From: Parvularcula oceani
GTDB lineage: Bacteria; Pseudomonadota; Alphaproteobacteria; Caulobacterales; Parvularculaceae
Length of the DNA stretch: 64,000 nucleotides
Direction: 5' to 3'
Assembly (NCBI RefSeq): GCF_000733125.1
Contig: NZ_JPHU01000006.1
Span: 1-64,000, forward strand
Shown here: positions 52,811 through 61,471 of the stretch, piece after piece
Numbering within the stretch: position 1 is the stretch's first letter
Layout: each line of letters opens with the position of its first letter
Position numbers and translations under genes: made by a program
The notes under the pieces: generated by a model
What the model was told of the DNA's origin: nothing
Database searches by the model: none
The model's input: the letters and a program-made list of their open reading frames with translations, nothing else

Positions 52811-52907
52811 TCCGAGATGGGCCCCGGCTCTCCGCTGCGCTCCGGCCGGGGTGACGCTTAGATGCAGCCGCTGTCACCCCGGCCCCCGCGCCGGGGCCCG
52901 TCTCGGA
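52811..52907. repeat. Inverted pair of family R2 palindromes
   Basis: 52811-52856 runs TCCGAGATGGGCCCCGG...CCGGGGTGACG. 52872-52907 runs GTCACCCCGG...GGGGCCCGTCTCGGA, the reverse complement with few changes. Together they are two head-to-head copies of the element at 3-33. Confidence 0.75.
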
Positions 52908-52974
52908 AAGAGGGAGCAAATGCAGCGGCGGGCCGCCGGGTGAGATGTCACCATCCGCCTCCTCCGCGCATCTC

Positions 52975-53006
52975 AGTCGCGCTATCGCTTCGCTACTTGA
53001 GCGCGC
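52975..53006. repeat. REP-like palindrome (family R1), diverged copy
   Basis: AGTCGCGCTATCGCTTCGCTACTTGAGCGCGC keeps the outer GCGCT...TTGAGCGCG frame of family R1 with a diverged inner part. Confidence 0.5.
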
Positions 53007-53396
53007 AGCCGTCATCGCCCGTCCGAGCCGGTTTCGCGAAAATCGAGGGTCCCGCGCGCGGCTTCCGTGCCGACGGAGGGTCTATTGATACTGTGTCGGC
53101 TCGGTTCGGGTGTCCCAAACCCTCGCCGCGCGCGGCTCTCCGCCATACGACCGGGGCCCCTCCGGAGCTCGCCCGACGCGTGCCATCCCCTCCGCAAACG
53201 CGAAGGGCACGAGACGAAGAGGCGGCGTGCCGAGCAGACGACGGTACCTGCCGGCCCCGTCACGCCGCGAGGGGAGATTATGGAGTGGGGTGGAGGGGGT
53301 GGGGATAAACACCCCATGGTTCTGACATATTCTTCAACTTGAAAGTAGTTCTAGGGAACGTGTACACTGCACATGGTAGCAAGCATCGATGCCCCT

Positions 53397-56300
53397 CTAC
53401 CCGCCCGTATCACCGTCAGGTCTTGCGTCATTCTCGGAAGAGATTGGCTCACCATACTCCAAACGTCGTTGAGCAATGTCTCGTTCGACCCTCTGCTGCT
53501 CATTCGCGATCTGATTTTCCAGAGAGCGGGCGAACGTCCTAGCGAAAGCGCGCACAGCCTCACGCTCGTCGTCAAACCATGCCTCGATCTTCGACTTCTG
53601 CTCGATGAGCGCATCGCGATATCCAAAGTGCCCATGCATAGTACCTGTAGACTGAAGAGCGCTCCCAATCTTTGAAAGCAACTGGTCGGAACCTGCTGCT
53701 TCAGCTACCAGCTCCTTCGCAACCACCCAGACACCAGGAGCACTTTCAAAATGTTCTATCACCGCGATAGCAAATTCTTGCCTCGCCTCGTCTCCTGATG
53801 AGGTGAATTCTCTAAGCGCCCTGATCAACTCTTCAGGTAAATCGGGATAAACGCCGGCAACGAACCGGCCGCCGCGATAACTGTTGAGCCAGTCGGATTT
53901 TTCAGCCCAACGGCTGGTGGCTTCAAGAACGAGATCAACGTCATCTAATGAGAACCCCTCTGACAAATGGTGGAACTCGTAAGGGATTGCCTCAAAATGA
54001 TTGGGATCGAATGGATTGTTATCTTCTGATTTATCAAATTCTATTCGCTTACCAAACATGTCAATAACTTCGTTTGGATGCTTACGCGCTACTTTAACTA
54101 GAAATTCTTCCGTACGATGGTCGATATTGCGTAGCGTAGATACAGCTCTCAAGAAGCGCAATCTATCTTTTTTAGGGAGTGATTCTATGAAATCGCTGTC
54201 CTGAGAATAGAGCCAGACTGGATTTACCCATTCGTCCTCAGATCGTGCCGCAAGGTACTCGATCATCATGAGGCCTAGCTTAGTGGCTCGTTCCCCGCCC
54301 AGCACCACCCTCTCTTTAACCGCAAACTCCAGGACAGAGATGGCAGCTTGCTTATTATTTGAATGAGCGGCAACGCCTGCCATCTGCTCAACCAAGTCTG
54401 GTAGAGGCGGGTCGGCATGGTTGAGAAAGTGTGCCAGTGAGGTGATATATCTACCGGCCTGCATAGCTTGTTCTACCCAAGCAACCGCCGAGTCGGGCGC
54501 TGCCTTGTAGAGGCCTCGCAGCATGCCCGGTACAAACCTTTCGAGCGGCCGACCCTCAGATTGGTCTAGCCAAATTGGTCCGATGGATGGATGACGTGCT
54601 ACGATGTCTGTAATGAATTTCCCGAGTTTTGGAAAGGTAGCGAGATCACTGGAATCTGTCGCGGCATAGCGGTCGAGGCGCTCGAACCAATCAGGCGCAC
54701 CTTCAACTGTTACACTCGCAAGTAGCTCGGCAGCTCGCTCGTCTCGTGCCTTGTCGTTGAGCTTGTACATGGCACGGAACTCCGGCGCCTCCCACGCATC
54801 GGCAAAAACGCCTTCGAACCCGACAAGTGTTTTGAAAATTTCGTAGTCCTCGAAACCAGATATATGATCACGGAAACTGAGCGCGGCACTGACCACTTCC
54901 AATCCCGCGGCAGCGACAGAAGCTGCTCGAGTTGGCTTCCCTTCCGTATCCTGATTCCAGCGATAGCGGAGGTAGATGTCACGCTCGACTGACTGAAGGA
55001 GGGGGTTACTTAAGACGCCCGCTTTATTAGTCAGGAAGCGAATCATCCGCGCTGTATCGAGGCGCACCCGGACTATTAGATCGTCGCTTAGTATCGCAGC
55101 ATTATGGAGCGATGTCGCCTGCTTGTACGCAACGAGGGCACGGCGTCGTTCCACGTCGTTCGAAGCCATATTGAATGCTTCTTCGATCAGGGCAATGGCT
55201 CGATCACGGATTTTGTTCAAGTCCTCGGATATAAGAACAGCGCCCCTTGTGAAAGTCACGCTCTCTGAATTCGAAGAGGTCCCAGCGATTTCCGTGCCGA
55301 GCGCATTGCTCGCAACCTTGAGGATCAGCGGCCGAACCGTATCAATTATCTTCGGATCAAGGCCGCAGATTGTCTCCGTTAGCAATTTTTGAACGATAGG
55401 ACCGCCTTGACGCCAAGCAGAGAGATTATAGTGCGAAAGTTCGGCGGCTGCCTCGACGAGTAGGCGCTTCGCCTCTTCATCTAGCCCCTCGATGCTATAC
55501 ATGTCGATCAGAGTATGTAGCGTCGCCGTTGGATCAACGAGTCGCAGTTCCGGCCCGTTTATTAGCCGGACTGCACGCTTCGTCACGTCTTCGAGCGTCT
55601 TGCCTGGGATATCTCCGTATGGAGTCTTGATCGGTATAATGAGGTGACCGCTCGCATGCCGGACGGCGCTCAACGCCGCGCGTCGGATATCTGGTGCCCA
55701 GGCCTGAATCTTATCAATCTCTGGTAACACAAAATTTTGGAATCGATCGAGAAGGTCGGAGACATCGTTGTTATTTGTTGCTCTCTCGATTGCCTCAAGT
55801 GCATCGGTATCAATCAATTTTTTGCCTTGGGCGAGCCGCTCGAATGAGTCCAGAACCTTTTGGAACTCGTGTCCGGCCGGAATCAGGTAACGCCTTTGGA
55901 TGGCGTTCATCTGCGTCTTCAGCGCTACCAAATTGCGGGCGCCCACCTCGCCGAGGTCAGGACTCTTATAGATTTTATCGTGAGCTGTTTCAGACCAAGC
56001 ATGTTGCAAGATCGTCTGAACCTGTATCTCGCACCGTAGACTAGATAAATCAGCGTATTCAGGGAGGGATGTTCGTGCGTCCGTAAGAAGGGCAACATAG
56101 TTCCGGCCAATGAAGTGAGAAACATCCTTATCCCCGCTGACGGGATAATGGAATCTCGTGCGTTCCCACTCAATGCTGAAATTTTCATGTAGAAGTCCAG
56201 ACCCTTCTAATCTATCAAGATCGCTATCCGTATATAAAACTATGCGAACCCCAGCGAGATCTTTTGCATACTGCTGGATAACAGATGTTCCAGCCGCATC

Positions 56301-56555
56301 GCCCAGTTTCTTTCTCAAGCTGTCGACAGCCTTTGCTCGAGCTTGAACCTCTTGATGCCTGATTTCAGGGTGACGAGCTAGGGCAGCAAGAAGAATTTGC
56401 CGGACCGCATCAGCATAGCGGGCGTAGAGATCGCGACCACGAGCCTCGTAGTCGCTCAACGTCATTCTAGGTTCTTGGCCTGATTCGAGGACGCCTTCGC
56501 TGGCCTGTCGATTGGGTGCGCTACTTTCGGATTCCATTTCGATATTGCCAGCCAT
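53397..56555 (-). CDS. Large RelA/SpoT-type synthetase-domain protein, C-terminal helical repeats
   Basis: 1052 residues. Residues ~40-200 form a RelA/SpoT-type nucleotide pyrophosphokinase domain: Arg73-x-Lys75-x3-Ser79 (ATP-binding R-x-K-x3-S), Asp99 in DLAGVRIVLY (metal), Glu176-x-Gln178 in EIQVQTILQHAW, and His192 in ETAHDKIYK. Each matches the active-site positions of small alarmone synthetases. No HD hydrolase, TGS or ACT domain is seen. Residues ~250-1050 are long, mostly helical and HEAT/ARM-like, not recognised as a family. The gene is AT-richer than its surroundings and stands alone between repeat-rich DNA and purD, suggesting transfer. It may be an alarmone enzyme, toxin or antiphage sensor (inference). 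ATG 56555 start. Confidence 0.75.
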   Translation of the reverse strand: MAGNIEMESESSAPNRQASEGVLESGQEPRMTLSDYEARGRDLYARYADAVRQILLAALARHPEIRHQEVQARAKAVDSLRKKLGDAAGTSVIQQYAKDLAGVRIVLYTDSDLDRLEGSGLLHENFSIEWERTRFHYPVSGDKDVSHFIGRNYVALLTDARTSLPEYADLSSLRCEIQVQTILQHAWSETAHDKIYKSPDLGEVGARNLVALKTQMNAIQRRYLIPAGHEFQKVLDSFERLAQGKKLIDTDALEAIERATNNNDVSDLLDRFQNFVLPEIDKIQAWAPDIRRAALSAVRHASGHLIIPIKTPYGDIPGKTLEDVTKRAVRLINGPELRLVDPTATLHTLIDMYSIEGLDEEAKRLLVEAAAELSHYNLSAWRQGGPIVQKLLTETICGLDPKIIDTVRPLILKVASNALGTEIAGTSSNSESVTFTRGAVLISEDLNKIRDRAIALIEEAFNMASNDVERRRALVAYKQATSLHNAAILSDDLIVRVRLDTARMIRFLTNKAGVLSNPLLQSVERDIYLRYRWNQDTEGKPTRAASVAAAGLEVVSAALSFRDHISGFEDYEIFKTLVGFEGVFADAWEAPEFRAMYKLNDKARDERAAELLASVTVEGAPDWFERLDRYAATDSSDLATFPKLGKFITDIVARHPSIGPIWLDQSEGRPLERFVPGMLRGLYKAAPDSAVAWVEQAMQAGRYITSLAHFLNHADPPLPDLVEQMAGVAAHSNNKQAAISVLEFAVKERVVLGGERATKLGLMMIEYLAARSEDEWVNPVWLYSQDSDFIESLPKKDRLRFLRAVSTLRNIDHRTEEFLVKVARKHPNEVIDMFGKRIEFDKSEDNNPFDPNHFEAIPYEFHHLSEGFSLDDVDLVLEATSRWAEKSDWLNSYRGGRFVAGVYPDLPEELIRALREFTSSGDEARQEFAIAVIEHFESAPGVWVVAKELVAEAAGSDQLLSKIGSALQSTGTMHGHFGYRDALIEQKSKIEAWFDDEREAVRAFARTFARSLENQIANEQQRVERDIAQRRLEYGEPISSENDARPDGDTGG

Positions 56556-56572
56556 TATTCATCTCTTAGACC

Positions 56573-56610
56573 GAAGTTATGCACCCGTAGAGAAGTTATG
56601 CACCGGTAGA
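56573..56610. promoter_or_regulatory. 19-bp tandem direct repeat upstream of the RelA/SpoT-like gene
   Basis: GAAGTTATGCACCCGTAGA (56573-56591) is followed directly by GAAGTTATGCACCGGTAGA (56592-56610), one mismatch. It lies 18-55 bp before the minus-strand ATG, in the promoter zone of that gene. On that strand each copy has TGCATAAC, which could serve as a -10. It could be an operator or a trace of integration. Confidence 0.5.
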
Positions 56611-56627
56611 GCAGTGATATCCGCCCC

Positions 56628-57872
56628 TCACACCCCCACCCCAATATCCTGCCGGTAAAACCCATCCGGCCACTCAATCGCGCCTATCCCCTCATACACC
56701 GCTTCCGCCGCCGCCTGAGGCGTGTCGGCCATGGCCGTAACGTTCAGGACCCGGCCGCCATTTGCGAGGAGGCGGTCTCCGTCCTGTTTCGTTCCGGCGT
56801 GGAAGATGACGAGGCCTTGGGCTTCGGCCTCGGCGAGGCCGCGAATCTCGGAGCCTTTCTCGTAGGAACCGGGATAGCCCTTGGTCGCCATGACGACGAG
56901 GGTGCAGGCCTCGACCATCCAGTCGAGGCCAACGCCGCCGAGGCGCCCTGTCGCTGCGCCCCATAGGGTGGGGACCACGTCCGAGCGCAGGCGGCGCATG
57001 AGGACCTGCGCCTCGGGGTCGCCGAAGCGGCAGTTGAACTCGATCAGCTTGGGGCCGTCCGCGGTCAGCATCAGCCCGGCATAGAGGACGCCCTTATAGG
57101 GCGTGCCGCGCGATTTGAGGGCGGCGAGGGCCGGGCGGATGATCTCGTCATAGGCGCGGCGCTCGAGCGCCTCGGGCAGGTTGCCGGGCGGGGCATAGGC
57201 GCCCATGCCGCCGGTGTTCGGGCCTTCGTCCCCGTCGAAGGCGCGCTTGTGGTCGCGGGCGCTGCCGAAGGGGAGGACGGTTTCGCCGTCGGTGATCGCG
57301 AAGAGGGAAACTTCCTCGCCTTCGAGGAACTCCTCGATGACGATCGTGGAGCCCGCCTCGCCGAATTCGCCGCCGAGCATGTCGTCCACGGCGGATTTGG
57401 CGTCTTCGAGCGCCTCTGCGATGACGACGCCCTTGCCGGCGGCGAGGCCGTCCGCCTTGACGACCCAGGGGCCGGGGAGCTCGCTAAGATAGGCCTTGGC
57501 GGCGTCCGCCTCGGTGAAGCTGCGCGCGCGGGCGGTGGGGATGCCGGCCTCTTCGCAGAGGTCCTTGACGAAGGCCTTGGAGGTCTCGACCCGGGCGGCC
57601 TCCCGTTTCGGGCCGAAGCAGGGGATGCCCGACTCTTCGAGCGAATCGGCGAGGCCGTCCGCGAGAGGCTGTTCGGGGCCGACGACGACGAGGTCGAATC
57701 CCTCTTTTTTGGCATAAGCGGGGATGTCGGCGGGTGTGGGCACGCACTCCGCGACCGCCGCCATGCCGGGATTGCCGGGCGTGCAGACGAGGCGCCGCAC
57801 CAGCGGGCTCTGCGCGATCTTCCAGGCGAGGGCGTGCTCGCGGCCGCCGGAGCCGATCAGCAGGATGTCCAT
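56628..57872 (-). CDS. purD: Phosphoribosylamine-glycine ligase
   Basis: 414 residues of the ATP-grasp GAR synthetase, second step of purine synthesis. N-terminal IGSGGREHALAWKIAQSP, ATP-grasp core WVVKADGLAAGKGVV and EFLEGEEVSLFAITDG, then RDHKRAFDGDEGPNTGGMGAYAP and EFNCRFGDPEAQ. Length is normal. The last ~10 residues (GFYRQDIGVGV) border the RelA/SpoT-gene promoter zone. Confidence 0.95.
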   Translation of the reverse strand: MDILLIGSGGREHALAWKIAQSPLVRRLVCTPGNPGMAAVAECVPTPADIPAYAKKEGFDLVVVGPEQPLADGLADSLEESGIPCFGPKREAARVETSKAFVKDLCEEAGIPTARARSFTEADAAKAYLSELPGPWVVKADGLAAGKGVVIAEALEDAKSAVDDMLGGEFGEAGSTIVIEEFLEGEEVSLFAITDGETVLPFGSARDHKRAFDGDEGPNTGGMGAYAPPGNLPEALERRAYDEIIRPALAALKSRGTPYKGVLYAGLMLTADGPKLIEFNCRFGDPEAQVLMRRLRSDVVPTLWGAATGRLGGVGLDWMVEACTLVVMATKGYPGSYEKGSEIRGLAEAEAQGLVIFHAGTKQDGDRLLANGGRVLNVTAMADTPQAAAEAVYEGIGAIEWPDGFYRQDIGVGV

Positions 57873-57927
57873 GACCTCTCCATTCGTTCAGGTGATTGTT
57901 GTCTGGCCCCGACGCACCCTTCGCGCA

Positions 57928-58656
57928 ATGGCCGGGATCACGGAAGAGGGGCGGCGGGACCGGTGGGTCGGGCTGGGGGCGGCGGTCGGCGTGAATGCGC
58001 TGATCGTGCTGCTGCTGTGGTCGGCCTATGACCCGAAGCCCCCGCGCGGGCGGGAGGACGGGGAGCGCGTGGTGCAGGTCGAGATCGTGCGCGCGCCGCC
58101 TGTGCCTGAGCCCGAACCGGAGGCGCCGCCGGAGGTGGCAGCGCCCGAGCCCGAACCTCAGCCTGTCGAGGACGCGGCGCCGGTTGCCGAGGCGCCGGAA
58201 GCTGCGCCGCCGCCGCCGAGCCTGCCGCAAGTGGCTTTGCCGGATGTGGAGCGGGGGCAGGGCGTGCCGTCGGGCGTGGTGGGGCTCGACTGCAATGCCG
58301 TGTTCTCGGATCCCGATAAGGCGGCGGAGTGCGCGGGGCGGGAGGTGCTGTCGGGCTGGCAGGCGGAGGTCGACGGCTTGGGCGAGGACTGGGAGCGGAT
58401 CGCCGAGCGGCTGAAGGATGTCGCGCCGGGCGCTGTGGGCGGGATGATCCCGCCTGAGCGGCGCGGAGAGTTCGGGGCGGCGATCTCGCAGAAGCGCGCG
58501 ATGCAGCGGCGGCGCGAGGCCTCTCCGATTGCGGACGGGGTGGGCGATGCGGGGGCGCAGGGCGGAACGCTGGATTATCTAGGCGTGCCGAGCTTTATCC
58601 AGTCGAACGAACCTGTCGTGGAGACGCCCCGCGACATCCGCGAGGACGGACGCTAG
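57928..58656 (+). CDS. Single-pass protein with Pro-rich linker, TonB-like
   Basis: 242 residues. A short basic N-terminus, one membrane helix (VGLGAAVGVNALIVLLLWSAYDPKPP), a Pro/Glu/Ala linker (residues ~60-110) and a C-terminal ~130-residue domain with VGLDCNAVFSDPDKAAECAGREVL. The layout is that of TonB-type energy transducers or related envelope proteins, but the canonical TonB C-terminal sequence is not evident. ATG 57928 gives a normal topology. Divergent from purD, upstream of xseA. Confidence 0.65.
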   Translation: MAGITEEGRRDRWVGLGAAVGVNALIVLLLWSAYDPKPPRGREDGERVVQVEIVRAPPVPEPEPEAPPEVAAPEPEPQPVEDAAPVAEAPEAAPPPPSLPQVALPDVERGQGVPSGVVGLDCNAVFSDPDKAAECAGREVLSGWQAEVDGLGEDWERIAERLKDVAPGAVGGMIPPERRGEFGAAISQKRAMQRRREASPIADGVGDAGAQGGTLDYLGVPSFIQSNEPVVETPRDIREDGR

Positions 58657-58665
58657 ACAGAGGCC

Positions 58666-60294
58666 ATGCCAGCGCCCTCGTCGAACACGCCCGAATATAC
58701 CGTCTCGCAGCTGTCGAGCAGCCTCAAGCGCACGATCGAGGACGCTTATGGCTATGTCCGGGTGAGGGGCGAGCTGGGGCGCGTGACGCGGGCGGGGTCG
58801 GGGCATGTCTATCTCGACCTCAAGGACGAGCGGGCGGTGCTCTCCTCGGTCGTCTGGAAGGGCGCGGCGGCGCGGATGAAGGTGCGCCCCGAGCAGGGGA
58901 TGGAGGTCATCGCCACCGGGCGGCTGACGACCTTCCCCGGCCAGTCGCGCTATCAGCTGGTCATCGACACGCTGGAGCCCGCGGGGGCGGGCGCGCTGAT
59001 GGCGCTGTTCGAGGAGCGCAAGAAACAGCTCGCCGCGGAGGGGCTGTTCGCGGCGGAGCGCAAGAGGCCGCTGCCCTTCCTGCCGCGCACGATCGGGGTT
59101 GTGACCTCGCCGTCCGGCGCGGTGATCCGGGACATCCTGCACCGCCTGCGCGACCGCTTTCCGAGCCATGTGCTGGTCTGGCCGGCCCTCGTGCAGGGCG
59201 AGCGGGCCGCGGCGCAGATCGTCGCCGGGATCGAGGGGTTCAACCGCTTGCCCGAAGGCTTTCCGCGGCCGGACGTCCTGATCGTCGGCCGGGGCGGGGG
59301 GAGCCTCGAGGACCTCTGGTGCTTCAATGACGAGGCGGTGGTGCGCGCGGTGGCGGCGAGCGGCATCCCGGTGATCTCGGCCGTGGGGCACGAGACCGAT
59401 ACGACGCTGATCGACTATGCCGCGGACAGGCGCGCGCCGACGCCGACGGCGGCCGCCGAAATGGCCGTGCCGGTGCGCATGGAGCTTCTGTCCGAGGTCG
59501 AGAGCAAGGGCGCGCGGCTGTCGGGCGCCGTGTTCCAGGCGGCCGAGCGGCGCGCGCTGGCGCTGACCTCGGCCATACGCGGGCTCGGGCGGCCCGAGGC
59601 GCTGATCGAGCCGGTGGAGCAGCGCTTCGACCGGGCGACGGAACGGCTGGGGGCTGCGATGCGCAGCTGGCTTGAGCGGGCGGAGACGCGGTTTTCGCGC
59701 GCCGAAGGACGCTTGCGGCCGAGCACCGTGCTTCAGGCGCTGCGCCTGCGCGAGCAGACCTTGCGCGAGGCGGGGCGGCGCCTGCCCGAGGCGCCCCTGC
59801 GCGGCATCGACCGGGCGCAGCAGAGAGTGGCGGGGCTGCGCCTGCGGCCGCTGGGGCAGGCGGCGACGGAGAGGGCGGCCTCGCGGCTGTCGAGCCTGCG
59901 CCTGACGCCTGCGGCGGGGCGGCGGCTGGTGCGCGAGGCGGAGGAGGGGCTGGGCGGCGCATCGGAGCGCTTGGCGCGCAGCACGAGCGCGCTGGACCGG
60001 CTGTCCGAGCGGCTGGCGGCGCAGGAGCGTCTGTTGCGCAGCTATTCCTATCAGGGCGTGCTGGAGCGCGGTTTCGCGCTGGTGACGGCGGAGGATGGCA
60101 GCGTCCTGCGGCGGGCGGCGGAGACCGGGGCGGGGCAGGCGGTGACCCTGCGCTTTGCCGATGACGAGCGGAGCGCCGTGATCGGCGCCGATGCGCCCAA
60201 GCCGCCGCGCAAGAAAGCCGCCAAGGCGAAGGCCGCGCCGAAAAAGGCCGAGGCCGGGGAAGCGGCTGCCCCGCAACCGACCCTCTTTGAATGA
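58666..60294 (+). CDS. xseA: Exodeoxyribonuclease VII large subunit
   Basis: 542 residues. An OB-fold (YTVSQLSSSLKRTIEDAYGYVRVRGEL) binds ssDNA; the catalytic core has LPRTIGVVTSPSGAVIRDILHRL, VLIVGRGGGSLEDLWCFNDE and SAVGHETD. Then comes a long coiled-coil region of Arg/Glu/Ala, and the C-terminal SYQGVLERGFALV, typical of XseA. The tail is Lys/Ala-rich. DUF2093 follows 39 bp later, as in many alphaproteobacteria. Confidence 0.93.
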   Translation: MPAPSSNTPEYTVSQLSSSLKRTIEDAYGYVRVRGELGRVTRAGSGHVYLDLKDERAVLSSVVWKGAAARMKVRPEQGMEVIATGRLTTFPGQSRYQLVIDTLEPAGAGALMALFEERKKQLAAEGLFAAERKRPLPFLPRTIGVVTSPSGAVIRDILHRLRDRFPSHVLVWPALVQGERAAAQIVAGIEGFNRLPEGFPRPDVLIVGRGGGSLEDLWCFNDEAVVRAVAASGIPVISAVGHETDTTLIDYAADRRAPTPTAAAEMAVPVRMELLSEVESKGARLSGAVFQAAERRALALTSAIRGLGRPEALIEPVEQRFDRATERLGAAMRSWLERAETRFSRAEGRLRPSTVLQALRLREQTLREAGRRLPEAPLRGIDRAQQRVAGLRLRPLGQAATERAASRLSSLRLTPAAGRRLVREAEEGLGGASERLARSTSALDRLSERLAAQERLLRSYSYQGVLERGFALVTAEDGSVLRRAAETGAGQAVTLRFADDERSAVIGADAPKPPRKKAAKAKAAPKKAEAGEAAAPQPTLFE

Positions 60295-60332
60295 CCCCGT
60301 GCGCGGACGGGCAAACCTGCTAGGAGCAGCGC

Positions 60333-60560
60333 ATGCTGGATACGAACACGATGAACGGACCCGAAGCGAAGCTGCGCTATGGCGACGGCGATTTCGACGT
60401 GCTGCGCCCCGGTGCCTATGTCACCTGCGCGGTGACGGGAAAGCCGATCCCCCTCGAAGAGCTGCGCTATTGGAGCGTTTCGCGCCAGGAGCCCTATGCC
60501 GACGCGGTAGCCACGGCGAAGGCCTATGCGGCCGCGCTGGAGGCGGGAGAGAAATTCTGA
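60333..60560 (+). CDS. DUF2093 protein
   Basis: 75 residues. LRYGDGDFDVLRPGAYVTCAVTGKPIPLEELRYWSVSRQEPY is the DUF2093 core. The family is found almost only in alphaproteobacteria, next to xseA. No function known. The TGA stop overlaps the next ATG by one base. Confidence 0.9.
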   Translation: MLDTNTMNGPEAKLRYGDGDFDVLRPGAYVTCAVTGKPIPLEELRYWSVSRQEPYADAVATAKAYAAALEAGEKF

Positions 60561-61471
60561 TGCGGCGGATCGCGACCACCGCCGCCATCCTCGCCATGAG
60601 CGCCTGCGCGGCGAATGCGCAGCCGCCGGAGCCGAGCCTGTCGCCCTCCAAGGGCGCGGGAATTGCGGGCGAGGCACCCGAAGATGCGCGCACGACCTTC
60701 ACCGAGGACAGCCGGTTCACCCAGGGCGGCCTCGCCTTCGGGCAGACCGAACCGGGAACCGCCGTGGCGCTCGACGGCGAAGCCGTGCCGGTGACGCAGG
60801 ACGGACGCTTCGTCCTCGGCTTCGGACGGGACGAGGATACGGAGGCGCGCCTGCGCCTCGCCTATTCCGACGGCAATGTCGAAGAGCGGTCCTTACGGAT
60901 CTCCGACCGCTCCTTTCCCGAAAGCCGGATCGAGGGCGTGCCGTCCAATACGGTGAACCCCTATTCGGAGGAAGACCTCGAACATATCGCGGTCTCGACC
61001 GACAAGAAGACCCGCGCGCGCGAACGCTGGTCGCCCGATCCGATGTGGACGAGCGGCTTCACCTGGCCCGCCCGTGGGCGCATCTCGGGCGTGTTCGGCT
61101 CGCAGCGCTTCTATAACGGCGAGGCGCGGCGACCGCATTCCGGCCTCGACATCGCCGCGCCCGACGGCACGACGCCCATGCAGTTCGTCGGGACCGATAT
61201 CGCAGCGCCCGCCGATGGCGTGGTGACGCTGGCCGAGCCCGACATGTTCTTCGAAGGCGGCCTCGTCCTGATCGATCACGGCCAGAACCTCGAGAGCGCG
61301 CTGATGCACATGTCGCGCGTGGATGTGCAGGCGGGGCAAAGAGTGCAGAAGGGCGATGTGATCGGCGGCGTCGGCATGACCGGCCGCGCGACCGGGCCGC
61401 ATGTGCACTGGTCGCTGAAATGGCGCGACCGTCTGGTCGACCCGCTCCTGCTGGTGGAGAACGAAAAATGA
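60560..61471 (+). CDS. M23-family metallopeptidase, periplasmic
   Basis: 303 residues. An N-terminal signal sequence (MRRIATTAAILAMSACAANA) with a weak lipobox-like MSAC precedes a short domain and the LytM/M23 domain: Zn ligands in HSGLDIAAPDG (His/Asp) and HVHW. It hydrolyses peptidoglycan peptides or activates amidases. The stop overlaps the dihydroorotase start as ATGA. Confidence 0.88.
   Translation: MRRIATTAAILAMSACAANAQPPEPSLSPSKGAGIAGEAPEDARTTFTEDSRFTQGGLAFGQTEPGTAVALDGEAVPVTQDGRFVLGFGRDEDTEARLRLAYSDGNVEERSLRISDRSFPESRIEGVPSNTVNPYSEEDLEHIAVSTDKKTRARERWSPDPMWTSGFTWPARGRISGVFGSQRFYNGEARRPHSGLDIAAPDGTTPMQFVGTDIAAPADGVVTLAEPDMFFEGGLVLIDHGQNLESALMHMSRVDVQAGQRVQKGDVIGGVGMTGRATGPHVHWSLKWRDRLVDPLLLVENEK

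Larger units (their letters stand above)
52506..53396. other. Long gene-free region with mosaic palindromic repeats
   Basis: 891 bp without a supported gene. From 52506 to about 53006 it is a patchwork of R1, R2 and R3 palindromes. From 53030 to 53320 it is GC-rich, open in several frames on both strands, and has hairpins TCCGT/ACGGA (53064-53077), GAGGGT/ACCCTC (53076-53124) and GGGGTG/CACCCC (53296-53315). Composition then drops into the AT-richer RelA/SpoT gene. Confidence 0.75.

Noticed and set aside
53296-53315. Rho-independent terminator
   Set aside because: GGGGTG/CACCCC hairpin has no T-run after it.
53012-53342. Several 60-100-residue frames on both strands
   Set aside because: Multiple overlapping frames in GC-rich DNA, no ribosome-binding site or motif; treated as a non-coding segment.
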